In this document: positions 38,618 through 47,257 of the stretch, in pieces
Position numbering within the stretch: the first letter of the stretch is position 1
Layout: each line of letters opens with the position of its first letter
From: Anoxybacillus tengchongensis
GTDB taxonomy: Bacteria; Bacillota; Bacilli; Bacillales; Anoxybacillaceae
Direction of reading: 5' to 3'
Length of the DNA stretch: 64,000 nucleotides
Assembly: GCF_014201585.1 (NCBI RefSeq)
Contig: NZ_JACHES010000010.1
Location: 1 to 64,000 of the forward strand
Made by a program: the position numbers and the translations under genes
The notes under the pieces: generated by a model
The model's database searches: none
What the model saw: only the letters and a program-made list of their open reading frames with translations
Told to the model about the DNA's origin: nothing

Positions 38618-40279
38618 CTAGCCAATACTTACGCGCAACACTTCTTCTGTTGTCGTCAGCCCTTGCTTTACTTTTAATAGACCATCATCAATTAAAAAAA
38701 TCATTTTATTTTTTATTGCTAATTCACGTAATTTCGAAAGCGGTTCTCCATTTAAAATGACTTTTCTCATGTCATCAGACATGACCATTAACTCATGTAA
38801 TGCAATACGTCCTTTATATCCGGTCATATTGCACGTCGGACAGCCTCGTCCGCGCATCACTTTCTCAATTTTCAAACCGCGCCGTGCAAAAATATCTATT
38901 TCTCGCTTCGTCGGTTCGTGTTCTGCTTGACAATCGCGACAAACACGACGCACGAGACGTTGTGAAACCACTCCTGAAAGTGATGTCGCAACTAAAAACG
39001 GTTCAACGCCCATATCAATTAAACGAGCCACCGTGCTTAATGCGTCGTTTGTGTGCAACGTACTTAACACAAGATGCCCCGTTAAAGATGCACGAATGGC
39101 GACTTCCGCCGTTTCGCGATCACGAATCTCCCCGACCATAATAATGTTCGGGTCTTGCCGTAAAATAGAGCGCAATCCTTCTGCAAATGTCATCCCGACA
39201 TTTGGATTCACTTGAATTTGGTTCACCCCTTCAAGCTGATATTCGACAGGATCTTCAATTGTAATAATGTTCACATGTTCACCGTTTAACCGATTCAATG
39301 CTGCATAAAGTGTCGATGATTTTCCTGAACCCGTCGGTCCCGTAATTAACACGATGCCCGTCGGCTGTTCAATGAGCTGAATAAACCGTTGCAAGTTTAC
39401 TTTATTAAATCCGAGTTTATTTAAATCATTTAATGCCGCGCCTAAATCAAGCACGCGCATAACAATTTTTTCACCGTAAATTGTCGGCAACGTCGATACG
39501 CGCAAATCAATCGGATGAAAATCAATATTCATTTTAATACGCCCATCTTGTGGAACGCGATGTTCTGTAATATCCATATTTGCTAAAATTTTAATGCGTG
39601 CCGTTAACATCCCTTGCATATGTTTCGGCAACGCTCGTTCTGTACGTAAAATTCCGTCAATTCGGTAACGAATGACCACTTTCGTCTCCTGTGGGTCAAT
39701 ATGAATGTCGCTTGCCCGCTGTTCTACAGCCATTTGTAAAATTTGATTAACGAGCCGAACAATCGGTGAGTCGTCTTCGACAAGTTTCTCTTGTTCGCGG
39801 GACTCTTGTACCGGCGCAATGTTTAAAAATTCTTCAACCGAATCGTCAATATCGTAATACTTATTAATTGCCCGTAAAATATCGTCTTTTGATGCGATCG
39901 CCACTTCAATATGAAAACCGGTCGATAAACGCAAATCGTCAATCGCAAAAAAATCCATCGGGTCTGCCATAGCGACAAATAGCCGATCTCCTTCTTGCTT
40001 TAAAGGAATGAGCATATTGCGTTTCGCAAATTCTTTTGGTACAAGGTTCGTTAATTTTGGATCAATCGGATACCGATATAAGCTGACGTGTGGGATGCCG
40101 AGTTGAAACTCTAATACTTCAATTAATTGTTGTTCGGTAATGTACCCTCGTTGCAACAACGCGTCGCCTAACTTTTGTCCAGGGGCCTTTTCTTTTAACG
40201 TTTCTTCAAGCTGTTCTTTCGTAATGAGCCCTGCTTCAATTAACAAATCGCCCAATCGTTTTCGCTCTTGCTTCTTCAT
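38618..40279 (-). CDS. pilB: Pilus assembly ATPase PilB
   Basis: A 553-residue GspE-family extension ATPase. N-terminal MshEN-type domain (about 1-150, RLGDLLIEAGLITKEQLEE), then the ATPase core with Walker A GPTGSGKSSTLYAAL, IMVGEIRDRETAEVA, and the zinc tetracysteine CRDCQAE ... CPTCNMTGYKGR near residues 455-500. Full length. Its ATG overlaps the stop of the VanW-like gene (ATGA). Confidence 0.96.
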   Translation of the reverse strand: MKKQERKRLGDLLIEAGLITKEQLEETLKEKAPGQKLGDALLQRGYITEQQLIEVLEFQLGIPHVSLYRYPIDPKLTNLVPKEFAKRNMLIPLKQEGDRLFVAMADPMDFFAIDDLRLSTGFHIEVAIASKDDILRAINKYYDIDDSVEEFLNIAPVQESREQEKLVEDDSPIVRLVNQILQMAVEQRASDIHIDPQETKVVIRYRIDGILRTERALPKHMQGMLTARIKILANMDITEHRVPQDGRIKMNIDFHPIDLRVSTLPTIYGEKIVMRVLDLGAALNDLNKLGFNKVNLQRFIQLIEQPTGIVLITGPTGSGKSSTLYAALNRLNGEHVNIITIEDPVEYQLEGVNQIQVNPNVGMTFAEGLRSILRQDPNIIMVGEIRDRETAEVAIRASLTGHLVLSTLHTNDALSTVARLIDMGVEPFLVATSLSGVVSQRLVRRVCRDCQAEHEPTKREIDIFARRGLKIEKVMRGRGCPTCNMTGYKGRIALHELMVMSDDMRKVILNGEPLSKLRELAIKNKMIFLIDDGLLKVKQGLTTTEEVLRVSIG

Positions 40280-41526
40280 GAGGTCTCATCCTCATTTCCT
40301 TTGATTTGCTCGTTTTCATTTCCCCATATATCTTCTTGGTCTGTTGATTCTGTTGAAGGTGTTTCGTTTCGTGTTGATGATTCATTTGGTGTTGGTGTCT
40401 CACTTGTCTCGGACCGTAATCCACGCACTTCCACACGATGAATCGGCGGGTAAAAATCTTCCGAAACAAGAACCGTTTCAACTAATGTGCGGTTTCGATC
40501 GTACACTTCTTTATATAAGCGAATAAGCATTCCTTTTTTTCCTTCTTCTTTTACCCGCTTTTCGTTCGGCTTCAGCAATGCACTATATTGCACAATTGTT
40601 TTCGGATCATAATACTCAATAGGATCTGTTTTTAATACGTATTGATATATAAATGGAGCACCGATCAAAGACGCTCGCATGTCATTCCCTTCGATCATCA
40701 ACTCAAAAGTGTATGCTCGATCGTTTGGATTAAAGAAAATAAAATCTTTTTTGTCTTGTTCAACAGCTGCTTCAAATCCTGCTTTGACCCCGTTTGGCAA
40801 TACGGTGCTCGTATGTCGCTCGACAATTTCAAAGTTCGTCGGTACAATCGCTTCATATAAAACTGACGCAAATAACGTCATTGCTTCCTTTGATAACCCC
40901 ATGCCTTGCTTTTTGAAAAAATCTAGAACGGAAAACATTTGTTTTGGTTCAACGACAATGGTTGTTTGCGACATCGCACGAAGCTCTTCATGTAAAGGAA
41001 TAACGGCTTGCGACAATATCGTTTGTTGTTGCATATCTTCACGAACATATTGAACAAGCGATAGTTGAGTGGATGTAAGTGAAGCAGCTGCTTGTTCTAA
41101 TTGTTTTTTCATCTTTTCAACATCGAGCCAGTCGCTTGATGCATTAAGCGAAGAAATAGCATCTTGCAATGCTTTCGTATCAACAGAAACGAGGAGAGGG
41201 GTGCGCTTTCCGCTCACCGCTTGTTTCATGCTCTCCTCAATATGAAACGTAAAATGATTCGTTTGTACCGTGACCTTTTTTCCTTCTAGCACGAGCGTCA
41301 TCGTTGCCGATTGCTTCCACTCGTTCACTTTTTGACTCATTTGTTCACGCGCTTCTTCATATGAACGATTAGATACGTCAATCGGTCCGATCATCGTTCC
41401 TTCGGCAAATTTGTCTTTGCTAACAAACGACTCGTACGCCCACGTTGCCAATTTTGTACTAGCAAGTAAATATGAAACGGTAATGAGTAACGTAAAAAAT
41501 AGCTTGAATGAAACGATTCGGCGCAC
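40276..41526 (-). CDS. VanW-like exported protein in the pilus operon
   Basis: A 416-residue protein: short basic N-terminus, one membrane helix (about 5-27) and a large outside part. Residues near 35-75 resemble a peptidoglycan-binding-4 like repeat (GPIDVSNRSYEEAREQM), the middle is helical, and a VanW-like segment follows (TSTVLPNGVKAGFEAAVEQ, FFNPNDRAY, FELMIEGNDMRASLIG). A Ser/Thr/Glu/Asn-rich tail ends the protein. VanW function is unknown and vancomycin resistance is not implied. GTG 41526 lies eight bases after AAGGAGG; ATG 41550 is rejected. Translationally coupled to pilB. Confidence 0.75.
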   Translation of the reverse strand: MRRIVSFKLFFTLLITVSYLLASTKLATWAYESFVSKDKFAEGTMIGPIDVSNRSYEEAREQMSQKVNEWKQSATMTLVLEGKKVTVQTNHFTFHIEESMKQAVSGKRTPLLVSVDTKALQDAISSLNASSDWLDVEKMKKQLEQAAASLTSTQLSLVQYVREDMQQQTILSQAVIPLHEELRAMSQTTIVVEPKQMFSVLDFFKKQGMGLSKEAMTLFASVLYEAIVPTNFEIVERHTSTVLPNGVKAGFEAAVEQDKKDFIFFNPNDRAYTFELMIEGNDMRASLIGAPFIYQYVLKTDPIEYYDPKTIVQYSALLKPNEKRVKEEGKKGMLIRLYKEVYDRNRTLVETVLVSEDFYPPIHRVEVRGLRSETSETPTPNESSTRNETPSTESTDQEDIWGNENEQIKGNEDETS

Positions 41527-41539
41527 GGCATACGCCTCC

Positions 41540-42286
41540 TTACTCGACATTCATAGATAACTCAATAACAACGTCTAGGCCTTCTTCTTGCGCACGCATG
41601 ACGTCTTCTTTCGTTAAAATCGTATCTTTTGAAATGAGCACTTGACCATTTGCGTCAAAAATATCTTTTAATACTCGCTTTCCTGTTAACATGTCGATTT
41701 GTTTTTTGCGCAGTTCATCAATCTCATTTTCAAATGACTTTGGCGCAATTTGTTCAATGAGCGGTTGTACTTGTGTTCCCTTTAGCGACAATAACGCATC
41801 AACATCGGAAACAAGCGTTTGTTGTGCATCTTCATGAACGATTAATAAATCTTTTCCATATGTAATGACGTGATCAGCACGAACGACGCGGGAGTCGTTG
41901 CCGATTTGTACTTCAATACCTGTAATTTCTCCCGTCTCTTCGTCAACATAAAATTCTGTTGCTTCTCCAAGCAATTGACCTTTTCTCGTCATCACTTTCG
42001 CTTGTTTAATCGCGATTTTTTTATTGACAAGCTCATTCGCAATAGGAATGACGTTTAAATCGAGAACAGCTCTTTCTTCTTCAACCGTTACCGCAAATTC
42101 CCCAATTCCGATCACATTTCGAAACGGAATCGCTTTCATACTAATTTCCCAATTTTCTTGATCAACAATTAAAAAGTCGACTGTTCCTTTTTCTGGGTTT
42201 ATGACAAGTGACTTCACTTGTCCAAGTTGAACCCCGGTTTGAATGCTAATGACTGGAAGACCGATAACTTGTGCACTACTTTTCAT
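41540..42286 (-). CDS. PRC-barrel domain protein in the pilus operon
   Basis: A 248-residue soluble protein with two PRC-barrel repeats (about 5-80, QVIGLPVISIQTGVQLG; about 85-165, KVMTRKGQLLGEATEFYVDE) and an acidic C-terminal helical part. No membrane segment is seen. PRC-barrels are small beta-barrels found in RNA processing and photosystem proteins; a role in pilus assembly or regulation is inferred only from its place. The start ATG 42286 overlaps the upstream stop (ATGA), and GGGGTGG precedes it. Confidence 0.78.
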   Translation of the reverse strand: MKSSAQVIGLPVISIQTGVQLGQVKSLVINPEKGTVDFLIVDQENWEISMKAIPFRNVIGIGEFAVTVEEERAVLDLNVIPIANELVNKKIAIKQAKVMTRKGQLLGEATEFYVDEETGEITGIEVQIGNDSRVVRADHVITYGKDLLIVHEDAQQTLVSDVDALLSLKGTQVQPLIEQIAPKSFENEIDELRKKQIDMLTGKRVLKDIFDANGQVLISKDTILTKEDVMRAQEEGLDVVIELSMNVE

Positions 42287-43497
42287 TTTTTCCACCCCAT
42301 TTTTTGTTCAGCGTAATGAATCATGTGCGCTAATTGTTGTTGAATGATTGGATAAGGCTCATATTGCCCGTACAATTGTTTCGCCACATCATATAGCTTT
42401 TCATATTGTTTCGAAGCAACGTAATGCTCCATTAATACATTCGCAAATGTATAATAATCTTGTTCATGTAAACGAGGATGTAAATGTTTATGAATCAACT
42501 GTTCATATTCCTCGTCCGATAATAACGGACGCATGGTGTATAAAGAAGCGAGTAAATTTTTCATGAACGGTTTTGGAAGCATACGTATCGCTTCATCACC
42601 TTTTTCTATCGCTATTGTTTCATTATATGCAGACGGTTCTTCGTCCACATACACAGTCGCTTCTTCGACATTCGGAATGCTTTCCGCTTCATCTTGCTGT
42701 TTTTTAGCGATCGCATCCCCTTGAACGACTGGAATCATTTCCATTTCATTTTGCTGTCCATCTACTATGTCATCATGTTCTATAACTGTCTCGATTTCAT
42801 TTTTTTCATCGACAAAATGATCTGTCATCTCGTCAACAACAGCGAGCTCGTCCACCCTAAGGAATTCATTTTCTTCTGTTTCAGTCATCACATCGTTTTT
42901 TTCGTCTAACAAATTAACCCACCGCTCATCGTCCATCTCATGATGTTCGTTATTTACATCTGTACCGTCATTGTCCACTATATGTAGCGGCTCAATCACA
43001 TCGTCCATTTCAGCTAACGGTTCAATGATATGATCGTATTCATCATTGCGAAGCGGCTCAACGGAAACATGTTGTTCAACTTCTTCTGGCCAGTTACTTT
43101 CAAGCCACTCGAATTCCATTTCTTCCGTTTGTTCTTGTTGGAGGTCACGTTCTTCTTCCTGCTTTTCTTCCGCCACTTCTTTTATGATAAATAACGGTTC
43201 TTCTTTTTGCTCATCTTCTACATCGTTCACTACAATTAAATCGTGCTCATGAATACGTGCATAAAATAAATGACCGAGCTTTTGTTCAAGTAAATATGTG
43301 CTAGCAATCACTAAAAGTAAAAGAAATAATGCCGCCTGCCAAAGTGGAAATTGTTCTACGACAATCATGCCAAAGGCGCTTAATAAACAAGCAACCGTTA
43401 ATAAAACTGCGATCCCTTTTTTTGTCCATCCAAAAGGCAACCGAATATAGATGGGGATTAAGATGAGAAAGAAGATAGCGAAAAATAAATATAACAA
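42283..43497 (-). CDS. Highly acidic membrane protein of unknown function
   Basis: A 404-residue protein not recognised as a known family. Three hydrophobic helices fill about residues 1-72, followed by about 220 residues dominated by Glu, Asp, Val and Met (for example EVAEEKQEEERDLQQEQTEE) and a C-terminal helical domain (about 310-404) with aromatic, TPR-like character (LYDVAKQLYGQYEPYP). The start is taken as TTG 43497, six bases after GGGGGG; ATG 43542 lies in the likely promoter. First gene of the large pilus operon. Confidence 0.7.
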   Translation of the reverse strand: MLYLFFAIFFLILIPIYIRLPFGWTKKGIAVLLTVACLLSAFGMIVVEQFPLWQAALFLLLLVIASTYLLEQKLGHLFYARIHEHDLIVVNDVEDEQKEEPLFIIKEVAEEKQEEERDLQQEQTEEMEFEWLESNWPEEVEQHVSVEPLRNDEYDHIIEPLAEMDDVIEPLHIVDNDGTDVNNEHHEMDDERWVNLLDEKNDVMTETEENEFLRVDELAVVDEMTDHFVDEKNEIETVIEHDDIVDGQQNEMEMIPVVQGDAIAKKQQDEAESIPNVEEATVYVDEEPSAYNETIAIEKGDEAIRMLPKPFMKNLLASLYTMRPLLSDEEYEQLIHKHLHPRLHEQDYYTFANVLMEHYVASKQYEKLYDVAKQLYGQYEPYPIIQQQLAHMIHYAEQKMGWKK

Positions 43498-43527
43498 CTT
43501 GTTCCCCCCATTCGCAAATGATACAAC

Positions 43528-43585
43528 ACCTAACTCTAACATATTGTATAATAAAGTTATGTATTTTAAAAGAAGGGGAAGGAAA
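43528..43585. promoter_or_regulatory. Divergent control region of the two pilus operons
   Basis: A consensus TATAAT (plus strand, 43547-43552) lies 34 bp before the first minor prepilin start, without a convincing -35. On the minus strand TACAAT-like sequence overlaps the same stretch. About 90 bp separates the two divergent starts, so both arms are probably controlled together. Confidence 0.5.
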
Positions 43586-44176
43586 ATGTGTCAAAAGAAA
43601 ATGAATATTTTTTATAACAGGCGTGGCTTCACGTTAATTGAAGTACTATTGTCGATTGTTATTTTATCATTTGTCGTGAGCGGCATGTTCATGTTTTTCA
43701 CTCATGCGATGACATACACAGCGTATAGTCAATCAAAAACCGTTGCCGTCAATATCGCTCGTGGTGTTATTCATTATATGGAACGTCTCGATTTCCAAAC
43801 GATCAATACGTATGTTCATGACCATATGACAGAACAAACGCCGTTTATACGCTTCGATGCTTCGTCATGTTCCAATACATCGTTATTTCCTAATGAAAAC
43901 GTATGTCAAGCTGTTTTTGCACCGACGGTTAACAACGTAACATATGACGAAGAAGACGTACAAGCTTGGTTAATTCCATACGATCAAGCCATATGGTCAA
44001 ACATAAAAACAAACCCGCCAAGCGAATTTCCTGACCCTTTAAAACAAACGATTCAAAACGAGAAAGATATAAAAGAAAATGTAAGCGACTATTTACTTCG
44101 TTTATATGTCACTGTCCGTTCAAATAACGAAGTGATCGTATTAAAAGGGGTGATCGCCAATGAAAGTATTCGCTAA
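43586..44176 (+). CDS. Minor type IV prepilin (PilV-like)
   Basis: A 196-residue prepilin: leader with NRRG, cleavage before FTLIEVLLSIVILSFV (Glu at mature position 5), and a globular part with two cysteines (SSCSNT, NVCQAVF) that could form a disulfide. ATG 43586 follows GGGGAAGG; in-frame upstream sequence is not coding. Its end overlaps the next prepilin gene by 17 bp. Likely part of the tip or priming complex. Confidence 0.85.
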   Translation: MCQKKMNIFYNRRGFTLIEVLLSIVILSFVVSGMFMFFTHAMTYTAYSQSKTVAVNIARGVIHYMERLDFQTINTYVHDHMTEQTPFIRFDASSCSNTSLFPNENVCQAVFAPTVNNVTYDEEDVQAWLIPYDQAIWSNIKTNPPSEFPDPLKQTIQNEKDIKENVSDYLLRLYVTVRSNNEVIVLKGVIANESIR

Positions 44177-44729
44177 TGAACGAGGACTAACGCTTATTGA
44201 ACTACTTGTCGGTTTAGCGATCACATCGATTATTGCTACTTCTGCATATGGCGTATTTACAGCCGGAACGAAGGCGTATAAACGAATTGGCATTGAAAGT
44301 CAATTACGAAGTGAAGCAGATATATTGATGACAACGATTTTTAACGAACTATACACCCTTGCGCCAGACGGCTTAAACAAAAATGAATCAAACGAACATA
44401 CATTAACGTTTGTCAATCACATAAAAAAAGAAATTGATACAAATACAGGTCTTGTCGAAGAAAAAGAACAAGAAGGACAAACGTTACAAATTAAGATAGA
44501 TGAGGCAACAGGAACATTACAAATAAATGATAAACAAATCACATCAAGTAATTTACGCATCGTCCCAGAACAATCAACGTTCACTTATACGTGCGTACAG
44601 GAACAACAAAATGTATGTAAAGGCGGTGTCATTTCCATTCGTTTATCTGTTCAAGACAATGATCATCGCCATCCGGACGATCCGTTATATATTGAACCGT
44701 TTACATTGCAATCACAATTCGGGTTTTAA
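44160..44729 (+). CDS. Minor type IV prepilin (PilW-like)
   Basis: A 189-residue prepilin starting with NERG and then LTLIELLVGLAITSII with Glu at mature position 5. The longer globular part includes AGTKAYKRIGIESQLRSEAD and two cysteines (YTCVQEQQNVC). It resembles PilW/GspJ-type subunits, which join the initiation complex under the pilus tip. Coupled to the preceding prepilin by a 17-bp overlap. Confidence 0.83.
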   Translation: MKVFANERGLTLIELLVGLAITSIIATSAYGVFTAGTKAYKRIGIESQLRSEADILMTTIFNELYTLAPDGLNKNESNEHTLTFVNHIKKEIDTNTGLVEEKEQEGQTLQIKIDEATGTLQINDKQITSSNLRIVPEQSTFTYTCVQEQQNVCKGGVISIRLSVQDNDHRHPDDPLYIEPFTLQSQFGF

Positions 44730-44742
44730 AGGGGGGAGAGAG

Positions 44743-46380
44743 ATGAACGAGAAAGGATATAGCCTTGTACTCGTTATGTTAACAGTCACTATCTTTTTTA
44801 TTATTGGACTTACGATTTTATCCGTCAGCATATATCAAGCAAAATTTACTCAAGTACGCGTAGAAGATGTCACATCGCTTCACGATGCCGTCAAAAACGT
44901 AGAAGAAACGGTTGCTGAGCTGAAAGCGAAAGTTGAACAGTTAACGTTATCAACTCCAACGCAGCTTGATCTCGATTTAGGAAATGCGCAAGCTGGCTTT
45001 TTAAGTGAACTCATGGAACGCCATAGCGTCACAATTGAAGATATTACCGATGCAAAAGGAATCGTGCGCAATAAACTATTTACACGCGTTTTTCGTATAT
45101 CCGCCCCATATGGAAGCAAAACGGTCACACGTGAAGTGATTATCACGAATGCACCGAGCTTTTTAAAATATGCCCTTGGTTCGCGTGAGAACGTTACGTT
45201 AAATGGCGGAGCATATATTGACGGCAATATATACACGGGAAAAGATATATATGTCACAAACGTTGCTAACTATATTTACAACTCAACGCTTTATTCCGTA
45301 CAAACAACATTCCCAACGACGAGTGAAAAAAGTATATTGTTTGTTGAAGGCAACCGTTATGCGTGCGATCATGGAAATGGAGCAAGAAGTTGTTACACCG
45401 TATCAACTGCATTTACAAAAAACATGAACGATTTTACATCGGATTCACTGTTGTTTCAATACCAAGGACCGAGCGTTCAAAAAGAACAAGATGACTTTAT
45501 TGACGTAAATTTTGATTTGACATTAAAAGACAAACTACTATCAGCGGCTGGCATTGATGGATTTGATCTGAGCAAACAAGCGCAATATCAAAGTCTTATT
45601 TCTTTACCATTATCCGAGCTTGTCGAACAAATAAAATCGTCATTTGCGACTGTTGTCGTTAATGACCCTGTCGATTTACCAACCGCATTAGAAGGCGCGA
45701 TTGCCAGTGGAAAATCCATTTTCCTTGATACAAGTACCGTTCCGTATTTCGATATTACATCGTTAACTCTAAACGATGGGCAATGGTTCATTGTAAACGG
45801 TGACTTGACTTTAGAAAATGCAGGGAATTTACCTTTACAAATGAAAGGAAATATCATTGTGCTCGGCAATTTAACGATTACAGGACAAGTGGCGTTCGAT
45901 TCTACCGTATACGTCAATGGAAATACGTCCATTTACAATACGACAATTAGCGGCTTAAATGGGAAAGAAGTTGTGTTACTCACAAAAGGCGAGCTAGAAA
46001 TTGCTCGTGTCAATGAATTTACAAACCATTTTTCGTTCACAACACCAAACTTAAAAGGATTTTTCTATACAGACAGCAATGCAGTGATTTATGCTGTCGG
46101 ATCATATATAAATATTGAAGGAGGGCTATTCGCTCGCGGCAACAGCTCTATGATTCCTTACACAGATGAAAACGGGTTGATCGTTAATACGTATCGTGGT
46201 GAAACGAATGATAGCGGAACAAATCTTTCGTTTCAAATGCTCATATCATCAGAAGAAGAGCAAAAGCAATATGCTCGTTTCGTCGTGAAACATAATAAAG
46301 ATGTATTTATTAACCGTGGGCTTGGTTTACCGCTTGTTAAGCAGCTTGCCGTTATTGTCGATGAAATACGGGTACAATGA
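44743..46380 (+). CDS. Large PilX-like pilus protein with repetitive beta-rich region
   Basis: A 545-residue protein with a PilX-type N-terminus: NEKG then YSLVLVMLTVTIFFIIG, lacking the Glu at mature position 5. A helical stalk follows (about 40-90). The C-terminal two thirds are beta-rich with short repeats such as VTLNGGAYIDGNIYTGKDI, GNIIVLGNLTITGQVAFDS and VYVNGNTSIYNTTISG, reminiscent of bactofilin or beta-helix folds. It is far larger than a normal PilX. GGGGGGAGAG precedes ATG 44743. Third and last gene of the minor pilin operon. Confidence 0.75.
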   Translation: MNEKGYSLVLVMLTVTIFFIIGLTILSVSIYQAKFTQVRVEDVTSLHDAVKNVEETVAELKAKVEQLTLSTPTQLDLDLGNAQAGFLSELMERHSVTIEDITDAKGIVRNKLFTRVFRISAPYGSKTVTREVIITNAPSFLKYALGSRENVTLNGGAYIDGNIYTGKDIYVTNVANYIYNSTLYSVQTTFPTTSEKSILFVEGNRYACDHGNGARSCYTVSTAFTKNMNDFTSDSLLFQYQGPSVQKEQDDFIDVNFDLTLKDKLLSAAGIDGFDLSKQAQYQSLISLPLSELVEQIKSSFATVVVNDPVDLPTALEGAIASGKSIFLDTSTVPYFDITSLTLNDGQWFIVNGDLTLENAGNLPLQMKGNIIVLGNLTITGQVAFDSTVYVNGNTSIYNTTISGLNGKEVVLLTKGELEIARVNEFTNHFSFTTPNLKGFFYTDSNAVIYAVGSYINIEGGLFARGNSSMIPYTDENGLIVNTYRGETNDSGTNLSFQMLISSEEEQKQYARFVVKHNKDVFINRGLGLPLVKQLAVIVDEIRVQ

Positions 46381-46414
46381 AAAAAAGGAGCTACTTGGCT
46401 CCTTTTTCCTTTAG
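46381..46414. terminator. Bidirectional terminator after the minor pilin operon
   Basis: AAAGGAGC pairs with GCTCCTTT around a short loop, with A and T tracts on the two sides, serving the PilX-like gene (+) and the ankyrin lipoprotein gene (-). Confidence 0.85.
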
Positions 46415-47239
46415 CTGTTTTATAATGTTTTCGTGTTTCCAATATTGCGCAAGAGAAAGTGCGGTGTTTCCAGTTTTGTCTTTCACCTGCACATCGGCTC
46501 CATAGCGAAGCAAGAGCGTCACTAATTTATCGTAACCGTACTCAGCTGCAACCATTAACGGTGTTTTTCCGATGGTTGTTTGCGCGTCTACCTTTGCTTT
46601 TTTCTCTAATAAATATGTGGCTACGTCAATAAAATTTCGTTCAACGGCTTTATATAGCGGGGTTTCACCAGCTTTATTTGCGATCTCTACGTTCGCGCCA
46701 TGTTCATATAAAAAGCGAACAACATCGATATTTCCAGCCTGCACCGCAAGCAATAACGGCGTTTCACCATGTTTATTTATCGCATTGACATCGACGTCGT
46801 ATTGACAAACGAGTTGTACAAAAGCAAGATTCCCACTCCCTGCCGCAATATGCAAGGGAGTATTATTTTCTTTATCTTTCTCTCGCACCGTCTGTTCATT
46901 CACTATTTGTTTCACAATTTCAATATTTTCTTCATTCCCTTGAGCTAAAGAAGAAGCGAGCGCGAAATGAAGGGGAGGAAGCGGCATAACAGCCGACTTT
47001 CCTCCAGCTTTTAATAGTTTTACCGCAATGTCACGCTGACCGGTACGCATCGCCACATCGAGCGGTGTTTCATTTTTTATTTTGAAATTAATATTTTTTT
47101 CTTTTTTCATATATTCGCGCACTGCTTCAACGTTTCCTTGCTCAATCGCCCGGATAAATTTTTGTTGCTTTTCTTCTTGCGACGGAAAGCACCCACTTAA
47201 CAAGCTGATGATGACAAATAGCATCACCACTTTTTTCAT
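46391..47239 (-). CDS. Ankyrin-repeat lipoprotein
   Basis: A 282-residue predicted lipoprotein: signal peptide with lipobox LLSGC (Cys 17) followed by about seven ankyrin repeats, for example NTPLHIAAGSGNLAFVQLV, GETPLLLAVQAGNIDVV, GETPLYKAVERNFIDVA and KTPLMVAAEYGYDKLV. Ankyrin repeats bind other proteins, and here they would be displayed outside the membrane. It lies between the PilX-like gene and the large DUF5057-like protein on the same strand as the latter (gap 18 bp), so the two probably share a transcript. Partner unknown. Confidence 0.87.
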   Translation of the reverse strand: MKKVVMLFVIISLLSGCFPSQEEKQQKFIRAIEQGNVEAVREYMKKEKNINFKIKNETPLDVAMRTGQRDIAVKLLKAGGKSAVMPLPPLHFALASSLAQGNEENIEIVKQIVNEQTVREKDKENNTPLHIAAGSGNLAFVQLVCQYDVDVNAINKHGETPLLLAVQAGNIDVVRFLYEHGANVEIANKAGETPLYKAVERNFIDVATYLLEKKAKVDAQTTIGKTPLMVAAEYGYDKLVTLLLRYGADVQVKDKTGNTALSLAQYWKHENIIKQLKEKGAK

Positions 47240-47257
47240 ACATGTTCACATCCTTCG

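Noticed and set aside
32459-40279. Reading the pilus genes as the ComG competence pseudopilus
   Set aside because: The ComG operon lacks pilT, pilM, pilN and pilO and has a different gene order. Only the prepilin peptidase corresponds by position.
40276-41526. Reading the VanW-like gene as vancomycin resistance
   Set aside because: There are no vanHAX or vanRS genes nearby. VanW domains occur widely in Firmicutes without resistance.
44527-44742. N-terminal extension of the PilX-like protein
   Set aside because: Overlaps the preceding prepilin gene in another frame. A strong GGGGGG site and the prepilin N-terminus fix the start at 44743.
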